A stretch of DNA of 64,000 nucleotides. It comes from Symbiodinium natans. Lineage: Eukaryota > Sar > Dinophyceae > Suessiales > Symbiodiniaceae. The DNA lies in the NCBI GenBank assembly GCA_905221605.1, contig CAJNDS010002690.1, positions 446,501 through 510,500 of the forward strand. Reading direction: 5' to 3'. The notes below the pieces were generated by a model, which ran no database searches, was not told where the DNA came from, and saw only the letters and a list, made by a program, of their open reading frames with translations. How positions within the stretch are numbered: the first letter of the stretch is position 1; every line of letters begins with the position of its first letter. The position numbers were made by a program, and so were the translations under genes. Shown one piece after another: positions 40,801-52,800 of the stretch.

Positions 40801-43800
40801 AATCCTTCAAGGGAACCCTAAACCCAACCCTAAACGCTCAGCCCTCGACCCCTCGACCCCTCGACCCCTCCACCCCTCCACCCCTCAACCCCTCAACCCT
40901 AACCGTTGCCCTGTGAACTCCTGAGCCCCCTACCATGCCGACTCTGAACCCCCAAAGCCCCAGTTCCCCAAACCCCCCTCCCCCGCGCAAATGGACTTTT
41001 CTGTTGCCCCTAGTTCCGCACTCTCGTCCCATGATCTTTTTGGGTTTAGGGTTTAGGGTTTAGGGTTTAGGGCCTTTGTATATAGGTAAGGGGAGAAGCC
41101 TCGAGGTCGGGTTTGGGGTTGAGGGCTCCTAGCACCCTACGCAGGAGGATTCCCTGACCACATTCGGGGCCTCTATCAAACCCCTAAGCCCTAAAGCCGA
41201 AGCCTAAACCCGCCCCCCAAAAAAGGTGGGAGTCCATCGCGGGCTTGGAGCAGGCGAAGTCTCTGCTGGAAGAGGCCTCCCATTTTTCTTGGGTTTAGTG
41301 CTTAGGGTTTGTGAGTTTTTGCTTGTCTTAGTAGCTGAGTGAGCACGCTTCAGACGTTTTGGGATACTACAGACAATCCCCTATAGAACTGAAAAGTCTA
41401 CACCTTTTTGGGTCTTATGAACTCAGCAACTAAGTTGTTTTGGTCTTGATGAGTGCGTTGTTTGATCCTATTGCTACATTGGGCTCATGGGTTTGACCTT
41501 TCTGCCTCCTGACTGAACCCCTAAAAACCCTCTAGACCTTAAAACGCGACTAAGCCCTAAAAGCCCTAAAACCCTAAAACCCTCAGCCCCAACCCTAAAA
41601 CCCTCTAGACCCTAAAACGCGACTAAGCCCTGAAACCCTAAGACCCTCAGCCCCTCAGCCCCAAACAACAAGTCTCGAATCGCCTGGGGCAAGGCCGTTG
41701 TGCTGCCGCTGGTGATGCCCGAGTATTTTCAGGCGCCATGGGTCTGAAGAACCCTAAACTCTATAACCCTAAACCCTAAACCCTAAACCCTAAACCCTAA
41801 ACCCTCTACACCCAGAACAAGGGCCCCTCAAGCTCTGGAGCCCTTAAACCTGAAACGCCAACAACGACCCCGAGCCCTAAGACCCCCAACCCCCTAGCCC
41901 TAAAACCCCAAACCTCCAAAGCTCAAGACCCCCCTAAACCCTAAACCCTAAACCCTAAACCCTAAACCCTAAACCCTAAACCCTAAACCCTAAACCCTAA
42001 ACCCTAAACCCCCTGAACATCCTGAACTTCTGATAGGGCCCCCGAAGCCCTCGGTGGGCCTGTACACCCTGAACCCTCAAAAAGGACCTGACCCGAAACC
42101 CAATATCCCCAAAATCCCTGAAGTACCCCCAGTCCTAGACCCGAGTTTGAAATCTCCACCATCCCCGGGTTGAAGTGTTAGGGTTTAGGGTTTAGGGTTT
42201 GGGGTTTAGGGTTTGGGGTTTAGGGTTTGGGGTCTAGGGTTTAGGGTTTAGACCCCGTGGAAGCTCCACCCCCCCCCCCCCCTTTCCACGAACGTTTGCG
42301 CATCAAGACGCGTGCATTCTATGGGCCCTTTTCTGCGTGCCAGTTCTTAACTCTGCATGAGGGTTGAGGGTTTAGGGTTTAGGGTTTAGGGTCCCTTTGG
42401 TTGCTCTGCAATGTGTGCTATTTCTTGACTTTGAGGAATTAGGGTTTCGCAGGCTTTAGGCAATCCCTGGTCCCCAATCCTGGTTGTAAGCGCAAAATTC
42501 TACTAGTTGCTGAAGAACCCCAAAAGAACAAAGATTAGTAGTCCCTATATTACCCTTAATAAGGAATAATATTTTGTTTATTTTTTCGGGGTTCTTAAGC
42601 AATTAGTAGCTTATACCAACAGTCCTTAATCGGGATTATAATAGGGGGTACTACAAGCCTCATTAAAGGATTGTGAGTATAAGGGGACCCTAAACCCTAA
42701 ACCCTTAACCCTTAACTCTAAACCCTAAACAGTAACCCTGGAACATCCCAACCTCAATCCTAAATCCGCCCCCTCCCCTCCAGGAAACGAAAACCTGCTT
42801 GTAGCAGAGGGTTCATGGGGCCGACAGAACGAAAGCTCTGAACGCAGAATAGAAAGCCCAAGTCCTCAACTTCCTAATCCCTAAATGTTTGGGGTTTAGG
42901 GTTTAGGGTTTAGGGTTTAGGGCTTTTGGAGCTTTGAATATCCAGGGCTGCATGTAATCCCTAAGGCCTACATCGGCCCGGCAACACTTTTTGAACCCCC
43001 AGGCTCCCTCGGAGCCTCTTAAGTCTAAGGTTTAGGGCTTACAAGGAGGGGCACCCCCTTACTATACTAACTGTAGTTAAGGGACTTATAACCTTATTTA
43101 GGATCCTTATAACATACTAACTATAGTTAAGGGACTTATAACCTTGTTTAGGATCCTTATAACCCAATTTTGGGTCCTTATAGCTCTACTTATAACTAGG
43201 GGGGGGCCCCTCCTTGTAGGGGTTAGGGCTACAAAGACATGGTAAGCCATCGGGCCCTCGTTCTTTATTCTTGGCTGAAGGCAATGGAGTAGACCCTGAG
43301 CCTTTTACATGCCAAGCCCGAAGCATCCCCAAACCCTAAACCCTAAACCCTAAACCCTAAACCCCTGTGTCAGCAGGGTATCCGGCGTCCATGGAAGGGT
43401 GCTGGGGCCTCGAGGGGACACGATGCTTTTATGCAGGCTGAAGACAGAAAAGTGCAGAACGTTGCGTTTGAGAATGAAGGGTTTAGGGCGTCAGGGTTTT
43501 AGGGTTTTAGGGTTTTAGGGTTTTTTTAGGGTTTTAGGGTTTTAGGGGGGGTTTGGGGTTTAGGGCTAGGGTTTAGGGCCCTTTGTTCGACCAGGATCCC
43601 ATGTTCCCTTTCCTACGACTTTAGAAAGCTAGGCATCCTCTGGTGCCTGGGTCGATTGACTTGGCTGCTTTTGCTTTTCCAACGAAGTAATGGGAATATT
43701 ACATGCCGTGTTTTTTGTTTTGGGTTTAGGGTTCAGGGTTTCGGGTTTAGGGTTTAGGGTTTAGGTGCTTTTTGGGGAACAAGGGGCACTCTGCAGCAGG

Positions 43801-46800
43801 GTTCAAGTGCTCGGGACCCAGACCAAGGAATCCACACTGAAGAAGCCGAAAACAAACTTTGAAACCTAACACCCTAAACCCTAAACCTAAACCCTAAACC
43901 CTAAACCCTAACGCCCATGTAGACATCCTCCGCCCAGTCAATGCGCACTTGATTTTTTTATTGCAGCATTCCCTAAGACTTGAACCCCCGAACCCTAAAC
44001 CCGAAACTCTAAACCCTAAACCCTAAACCCTGAACCCTAAACCCTAAACCCTTTAAGCTCGCGCCAAGCCGAGGTGCTGATGTTTGGTCCGCCAGGCACA
44101 GGCAAGACTCTCCTGGCCAAGGCCAGTGGCCACTGTGATAGGGTTTAGGGTTTAGGGTTTAGGGGTTTCAATCAAACAGGTCTTCAATCCTTATAATGCA
44201 TAGTGACATAGACAAAATGAATGGCGTGCAATCTTTTGAGCGTCATTGGGAACGAGAGTCTAACTCAGCATATTTGTGACACACCTAAACCAGAATCCTA
44301 TCTTTATTATTCCCGTTCTATTTTTGTTGTGTGATTGAGACCAAAAAACCAATTCGAATATGTGTATATATATATATATATATTTTTTGTAATTTATTTT
44401 TGGTTAATTTACATGTATACATACACATGCATCTTGTCAAAATGGTCATTGTCAAAATTGTGCAACAAGCACAGAGATCAAACAACGTGCGCAGCGCAGC
44501 AGAGAAACAACTATAATACTTGAATAGAGCAAAAAATGTTTCAACCATCAAGCAATTGTAGGGGAAATATTTTTGCAATGCAATGTCAATGCACGAAAAT
44601 GGAAAACAATCATAATTAATTGGGTAAGTGCACACGCTAAGCATCCAACCGCGATTGAAACACAAAGAACCATTGCCAAAAAATAGATGACTTACCATAT
44701 TCCCGAAGAGGTGATAAGTACCTTATTGGGGTCCTGATTGTAAGGGAATCCTACTCGTTGGGTGTCTTTCGCTCCTACCTAACTGTTTGTCGGAGTCTGG
44801 CGGCGGCGGCTGTTAATCGGCTTAGTTGCTGAGTGAGTACACTTTTCACTTTTTGGGATACTTTTTTTCCTATAGAACTGAAAGTGTACACTTTTTGGTG
44901 CCTTATGAACTCAGCAACTAAGTCGGTGCCGTGGCTATGAAGATGCCTTGATTTGCATAGTTCTTACTCGGACTCAATGTGTGACGCAAAATGTCCGTAT
45001 CTTTCGCTCCTATCTGGGCCAATCATGAAGAGGAAGTCGCCTGGTACGCTTTCGGTGCCATTTGTCCGAGTTTCATGGCGGCAGCTGTTAGCCGGCGCAC
45101 ATGGTCAGCACATTCGCAAAGCCCAAGGAACCCCCTAAACCAGGCCGTGGCAACGCAGTGCTCCACGTCCTTCTTCAACGTGTCGGCCTCCACCATGGCA
45201 CGAGCCTAAGGGTTTAGGGTTTAGGGTTTAGGGTTTAGGGTTTAGGGTTTAGGGGTTAGGGTAAGGTCCGGTCGTGTTCCGGCTAGGCCCTTGGGATATT
45301 TTGTTCTGGGTAGGCCCTGGGAGGGTAGGCCCTGGGACATTTGTTTTTTTCCGTTCCTCTATTGGGTTTAAGAGGACCATATACAGTATTCAGGAGTGTT
45401 TTTCAGAGGGTTTCAAGGGCCATCCTTGTGTTTGTCTCCTCTGGGTTTAAGAAGAACATACTTTGGAACGTTTGTCAGAGGGTGTCACACCCAGGCCGAA
45501 CCCTAAACACCAGTGCAGGTAGCAAGCCTGTGCGAGTCGCCCTACATCTAGGAGAAGCCTTGCTCGTGAACCCCTCTTCCTGAAAGGCTCAGGAGCAGTA
45601 AGCTGTAGGTATGGTTACATGTAGCTGAATGAACTTTGTAAGGTATGTAAACAGGTACATGTCCCTGAATATGGGCCCTTACATTTCTTTCGGGCGTATA
45701 AAAAAGGTGAGTTTTGCAGCCGTTTTCCACAAAAAATCAAAGCGCGCAACCGTGAACGCTGAACCTGAACATTCCTCAATTGCTTTCCGCAAGTTAGTTA
45801 GGGTCCCTTGTGAGCCCAGGTGCCTAGATAGTGCCTCTCTGTGCTTTTCAGTCTTTCCTGCATAATGACCATCTTGCCCCTAAACCCTAAACCCTAAACC
45901 CTAAACACATGCACTCTAGGACCAGAGTAGGCCCTTCCTACCATTGTTCAGGACTTAGGGTCCCCTACACGCGACTTGAAGCCGAAAAGGGCACCCAACC
46001 TTAGGGTTTGGGCCTTAGGGTTTAGGGTTTAGGGTTTAGGGTTTAGGGTTTAGGGTTTGGGGTTTAGGGTTTAGGGTTTAGGGTTTAGGGTTTCATTCCT
46101 TGGTCACTCTTGGGTCTAGTACGATTTAGGCGCATGGACAAGGGAACCCTTCAGTCTTAAGTGGCAAGGGTTGAGGTCTTGGGACAACAAACCCCCCAAC
46201 CTTGGCTTTAGGCCTGTGCGTTTAGGGTTTAGGGTGGAGGGTTTAGGGCTGGCCAAAATCAGGCTTACTTGTAGATGGGGCACGTACCTGGAAAGCAGAG
46301 CACAAAACTCCAGAGACCCCTAAAGAGTAGTCCCTGCAAGGTAGCTACGGTAGGGAGGGGGGTGAGGTAGGGCTAACTAAGCCCCAGCCCTAAATCCCAA
46401 ACCCTAACAAAGCTCACTTTACATCCCAAAACCCCACCTATGACTTTCTTTGTGTTGCTTTGTCAACCCCTGACCCTAAACCCCAGACCCTAAACCCAAA
46501 CCCCAAACCATCCTAAACCACAACCCCCAAACCCTAAACCCCCAACCCTACAACCTAAGCCCCAACCCACAAAACCCAAGCCCTAAAACCCAAACCCTGA
46601 ACCCTAAACCCTAGACCTCAAATCCCAAACCCCAAACCCCAAACCCCAAACCCTAAACCCTAAACCCCAAACCCCAAACCCCAAACCCCAAACCCCAAAC
46701 CCTAAACCCCAAACCCTAAACCCTAAACCCGAAACCCTAAACCCCAAACCCCAAACCCTAAACCCTAAAGCCTAAACCCTAGTGTAGGATTCCCACCAAG

Positions 46801-49800
46801 GCCTCGAAGTACCGGGGCGACTCCGAGAAGTTGGTCCGACTCCTCTTTGAGCCTGGTGGCCCAGAAGGGTTTAGGGTTTAGGGTTTGGGGTTTAGGGTTT
46901 AGGGTTTGGGGTTTAGGGTTTGGGGTTTGGGGTTTGGGGTTTGGGGTTTGGGGTTTAGGTTTTGGTTTTGGGGTTTAGGGTCGAGGGTTTAGCGTTTAGG
47001 GTTTAGTTTAGTTCGTCTTGGCGGGGGGTTTAGGGGGGGGGTCAGGACTTTATTTTTTTCAGGTTGAAGGGTTTGTTTTCTTTTTTGTCTTCTGCCTCAG
47101 CTTAGGTTGTCGTTTAGGTTTTGCTCTTGTAGGGGTTAAGTCGTAGAGTGAAGCCAACTTTTGGTTGGGGGCCGTCAAAAGCGGTGTCTAGGACCCGGAA
47201 TAGGTCCTAATTCCATTTTTGTGGATTTAGGTTCCAGTATAAACCCTTCAAACCAAAAAGGGCAGTGCTTATTTTCCAGCTTACTCTTGGGTTTAACCCT
47301 AAACCCTAAACCCTAAACCCTAAACTTAGTCTCTTATACGGTAGAGGCTTGGGTCGAGTTGTACTTGCAGGGCTAGGGACCTTAGGATTTAGGGTTTAGG
47401 GTTTAGGGTTGTACTCCTAAACCCTGAACCTTGCACCACCCTAAACTTCCCACCCAACGTGACTTGAATTGGGTCCTCAAGGGGGCTTCATTGGGGGTAG
47501 GTACCTACAGAACCTTGGGGAAGCTTAGTAGTGGGGAGTATAAGGGGGATTTTGCTTGAGATCCTCTCTAATTGAAGGCAGTGTCGAAACCCTAAACCCT
47601 CAACCGTAAACCCTAAACCTTTTCTTGGATATCCAGCCTTGGCACGAGGGGCCAGGAACCATCCAAGATTTTAACATCAAACGTCGAAGAGGATGCACTT
47701 CTTTCTGAACTCTACCCCTAAACCCTAAAGCCCTAAACCTCGAATCCTGAATCCCGAAAACCCCGAAACCCGAAACTCTACAAGCGAAACCCTAAAGCCC
47801 TAAATACGAAGAAAACTCGGGCCCGGGAGTCGGCCCTTGTTTCCCCTTTTTTAGGGCTTAGGGGCTCCCTTATTCGTGTAAACCAGACAGGGCACCCTTT
47901 TATTCCTAGGTCCTAGGCTACTCTTGGGAACCCTAAACCCTAACCCCTCAACGCTAAACCCTAAACCCTAAACCCTAAACCCTAAACCCTAAACCCTAAA
48001 CCCTAAACCCTAAACCCCTGCACCTAAACGAAGAAAGGATGGCTCGCTTCTATGCCCCAACCACCATCTTCTTCGATGAGATCGATGCGCACGGGGCCCC
48101 AAGAGCCATGGAATGAAGTGTTGGGCTTTGGGCTTTGGCTTTATGGGGTTAGGCTTTAGTTTAGGCTTTAGGGTTATTCAGCCATGCTACCAGGTTCTCC
48201 GAGGTTCCGAACTCAAAGCCCTACATGCAAGCAGCGCTTGGCATGCTTTGGTGTCGCCGTGGGGGACCTGGAGGGACATTCTGACGTAAGGCCCTTTAGG
48301 GTTTAGGGTTTAGGGTTAACGTGTCACGACCAAGTCGACGTCTTGCATCTCTGAGCGACTGCGGTAGCCTACGTCGCTTGGCTTATGGCTTGCCGATTGT
48401 CCAGAAAGTGGTTGGCGCACCGCAGTTGTGTTGCCTTTCTCATGCTTCTTGGCACGGCATATACTTGACTCTTGGCTATGAAGAAGCCCAAATTTGCATA
48501 GTTCACTCGGACGCAACGTGTGACGATAAACTCAAACGTCTTTCGCTCCTATCTGAGTCAAGTATGAACAGGAAGTCGCTTGGTATGCTTTGGGGTTTGT
48601 GGGGAGCTTGATGGTGGCAGCAGATAGCCATGGCTCGGCGCAAGAACACTACCCTTGGCTATGAAGATGCCTTGATTTGCATAGTTCACTCGGACTCAAC
48701 GCGTGACGAAAAATCTCAATGTCTTTCGCTCCTATCTGAGCCAGTCATGAAGAGAAAGTCGCAAGATTCGCTTGCGCTTTATGTGTCGGAGCTTGATGGC
48801 GGCAGCTGTGAATTAACTGGTGCTCATTGTCGGCATACCGCCCTTGGCTATGAAGATGCTTTCTTTCGCATAGTTCACTCGGACGAAGCATGTGACGATA
48901 GACTCAAATGTCTTTCGCTCCTATCTGAGCCCATCATGAACAGGAAATCGCTTGGCATGCTCTTGTGCAAATTGTCGGAGCTTGATGGCGGCAGCTGTGA
49001 GTTAACTGGTGCTCATTGTCGGCATACCGCCCTTGGCTATGAAGATGCTTTGTTTTGCATAGTTCACTCGGACGAAGCGTGTGACGATAAACTCAAACGT
49101 CTTTCGCTCCTATCTGAGCCAAGTATGAACAGAGTGTTTCTTGGTATGCATTGGGGTTTGTGGGGCGCTTGATGGTGGCAGCAGTTACAGCCATTGCACG
49201 GCGTAAGGATACTACCCTTGCCTACGAAGATGCCTTGATTTACATAGTTCACTCGGACTCAACGCGTGACGAGAAATGTCAATGTCTTTCGCTCCTATCT
49301 GAGCTTGTCATGAACAGGAAATCGCTTGGCATGCTCTTGTGCCATTTGTCGGAGCTTGATGGCGCCACCTGTTCACCGGTGCACATGGACAACATGTTGC
49401 TCTTGGCTATGAAGATGCTTTCTTTTGCATAGTTCACTCGGACGAAGCGTGTGACGATAAACTCAAATGTCTTTCGCTCCTATCTGAGCCCATCATGAAC
49501 AGGAAATCGCTTGGCATGCTCTTGTGCAAATTGTCGGAGCTTGATGGCGGCAGCTGTGAGTTAACTGGTGCTCATTGTCGGCATACCGCCCTTGGCTATG
49601 AAGATGCTTTGTTTTGCATAGTTCACTCGGACGCAACGTGTGACGATAAACTCAAACGTCTTTCGCTCCTATCTGAGCCAAGTATGAACAGAGTGTTTCT
49701 TGGTATGCATTGGGGTTTGTGGGGCGCTTGATGGTGGCAGCAGTTACAGCCATTGCACGGCGTAAGGATACTACCCTTGCCTACGAAGATGCCTTGATTT

Positions 49801-52800
49801 ACATAGTTCACTCGGACTCAACGCGTGACGAGAAATGTCAATGTCTTTCGCTCCTATCTGAGCTAATCATGAACAGGAAATCGCTTGGCATGCTCTTGTG
49901 CCATTTGTCGGAGCTTGATGGCGCCACCTGTTCACCGGTGCACATGGACAACATGTTGCTCTTGGCTATGAAGATGCTTTCTTTTGCATAGTTCACTCGG
50001 ACGAAGCGTGTGACGATAAACTCAAATGTCTTTCGCTCCTATCTGAGCCCATCATGAACAGGAAATCGCTTGGCATGCTCTTGTGCAAATTGTCGGAGCT
50101 TGATGGCGGCAGCTGTGAGTTAACTGGTGCTCATTGTCTGCATACCGCCCTTGGCTATGAAGATGCTTTGTTTTGCATAGTTCACTCGGACGAAGCGTGT
50201 GACGATAAACTCAAACGTCTTTCGCTCCTATCTGAGCAAGTTTGATCAGAGTGTTTCTTGGTATGCATTGGGGTTTGTGGGGCGCTTGATGGTGGCAGCC
50301 AGTTACAGCCATTGCACGGCGTAAGGATACTACCCTTGGCTATGAAGATGCCTTGATTTGCATAGTTCACTCGGACTCAACGCGTGACGAGAAATGTCAA
50401 TGTCTTTCGCTCCTATCTGAGCTAATCATGAACAGTAAATCGCTTGGCATGCTCTTGTGCCATTTGTCGGAGCTTGATGGCGCCACCTGTTCACCGGTGC
50501 ACATGGACAACATGTTGCTCTTGGCTATGAAGATGCTTTCTTTTGCATAGTTCACTCGGACGAAGCGTGTGACGATAAACTCAAATGTCTTTCGCTCCTA
50601 TCTGAGCCAATCACGTGACAGAACATCGCTTGGCATGCTCTTGTGCAAATTGTCGGAGCTTGATGGCGGCAGCTGTGAGTTAACTGGTGCTCATTGTCTG
50701 CATACCGCCCTTGGCTATGAAGATGCTTTGTTTTGCATAGTTCACTCGGACGAAGCGTGTGACGATAAACTCAAACGTCTTTCGCTCCTATCTGAGCCAA
50801 GTATGAGCAGGAAGTCGCTGGGTATGCTTTGGGGTTTGTGGGGTGCTTGATGGTGGCACAGTTACAGCCATTGCACGGCGTAAGGATACTACCCTTGGCT
50901 ATGAAGATGCCTTGATTTGCATAGTTCACTCGGACTCAACACGTGACGAGAAATCTCAATGTCTTTCGCTCCTATCTGAGCCAATCGTGAAGAAGAAGTC
51001 GCCTGACACGCTTGCGTTGAATCTGTCGGAGCTTGATGCCGACAGCTGTTAACCGTGCACATGGTCAGCATACTGCCCTGGGCGTTGAAGATGCCTTCAC
51101 TTGCATAGTTCACTCGGACACATTGTGCGACAATAAACTCAAATGTCGTTCGCTCCCATCTGAAGTGAGAGATCACACCTCAATGCTGTTGTCTTACCGT
51201 GCTGACACTCGCTGACGGCCGCGATCGCACGACGATATCCTCAACGTCTTTCGCTTTCATCTGATGCTACCAGAAGCAAGAAGGTTGCCCAGACCCTTGG
51301 CAAGCTGTCGTCTCACCTTGCTGGGAACTTGATGTTGATGCTGGTCTTCGTGGCGCTTCACTTGGACACCAGGCAAGAGCTGCTCCGCATTCTCAACCCG
51401 AGAGAAGCCCTAAGACCCGGACCCAGAGCAATGTCCTGATTCACTGAGCCTCTGTCACCCATCAACCATCATCAAACCATCAACCCTAAAACCTTAAAGC
51501 CCTAAACCCTGAAAGCAAAACACCCTAAAACCCTAAAACTCCCAAAAACCGTAACACCCTAAAACCTAAGAACCCCAAACCCTGCAACCCTTTAACACCG
51601 CTTAACACTTCAAAACCCTTTAAATCCTTTCAAAACCCTGCAACGCCCTCTCCATTCCGTTAAAAAACCTTGAAAACCCCTTAAAACCCTTTAAGACCTT
51701 TCTAAACTGCTCAAGCCCCGATAAATCCGAGTCTAGAGAGCGCAGGCTGGGCAGCAAACGTGGGGATGCCAGTGAGCACGAAGCCTCCCGACGCGCCACG
51801 CTCCCGGGAAGTTTCCGGCACGTTGTTTAGGGTTTAGGGTTTAGGGTTTAGGGAGAGCTGATAGCCCGACAAGCAAGGCTTTCGGCCCCGGGGTCTCATC
51901 GAAGGGTACTTGCATACCCTAAACCCTAAGCCCTAAACCCTAAACCCTAAACCCTAAGCCCTAAACCCTGAACCCTAAACCCTAAACCCTAAACCGATGG
52001 CCCTTTACCTTCCTTAACTAGGAGTTAGGAGTCAGAGTGGGCCCTTGTTCCCTTTTTTGAGGGGTCAGGTTCCCTTCTAAGCCCCTTTTTAAGTCAGAAA
52101 GGGCACCCTCTTGGGTAGGGTTTAGGGTTTAGGGTTTAGGGTTTAGGGTTTAGGGTTTAGGGTTTAGGGTTTAGGGTTTAGGGTTTAGGGTTTAGGGTTT
52201 AGGGTTTAGGGTTTAGGGTTTACTCTTGGATGTAGGTAGAAGGGTTCTGTAGTATGGGCCCTTGGGTTGTATAGGGTATTCATCCCCAATTGAGGGTCAG
52301 CAAACAGCAGAGACGTGCAGGTCAAAGCAGAGTTGCTCGTGCAGATGGACGGCCGTCATTGCGCGTTTAGCTGTCCGTTCTTAGTTATGCAAATAGGATT
52401 TGGGGTTTGGGGTTTAGGGTTTAGGGAGTTTAGGGTTTAGGGTATAGGGAGTTTAGGGTTTAGGGTTTGGGGAGTTCAGGGTTTGGGGAGTTTCGGGTTT
52501 GGGGAGTTTAGGGTTTAGGGTGTTGGGTCGTCGTGTCAGTGGCAGCGCGATTCTTGCTTCGTGTGGATGGTGGTGAGATGCAAGTCAGTGCAAATCGTGC
52601 ACGAGCACAACTCCACACAACTCCACTAACAACTGTAGTTGTGTAGCCGCCCTTGCGGAACTTACCCTACACTCTACACCCGATAGAAGCCCTACTCTTC
52701 CCCTAAACCCAAAAACCCTGAACCCCGTAGGGTTTAGGAGCCCGAAATCACCTCCCTGAGCCCTAAACCCTAAGCCCCAAACCCTAAACCCTAAACCCTA

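Noticed and set aside
40838-41032. Glycine-rich 64-codon minus-strand frame
   Set aside because: It derives from CCCCTCAACC-type repeats and C-rich intron DNA.
48321-51215. A chain of + strand reading frames with repeated LSLLSEPxMNRKSLGML-type segments
   Set aside because: They are translations of the satellite array. The 559-bp unit is not a multiple of three, frames break repeatedly, and the array lies within a katanin intron. A repeat protein cannot be fully excluded but is not supported.
48470-51290. CRISPR-like array
   Set aside because: The repeats are ~187 bp monomers in direct tandem without unique spacers, in a eukaryotic intron.
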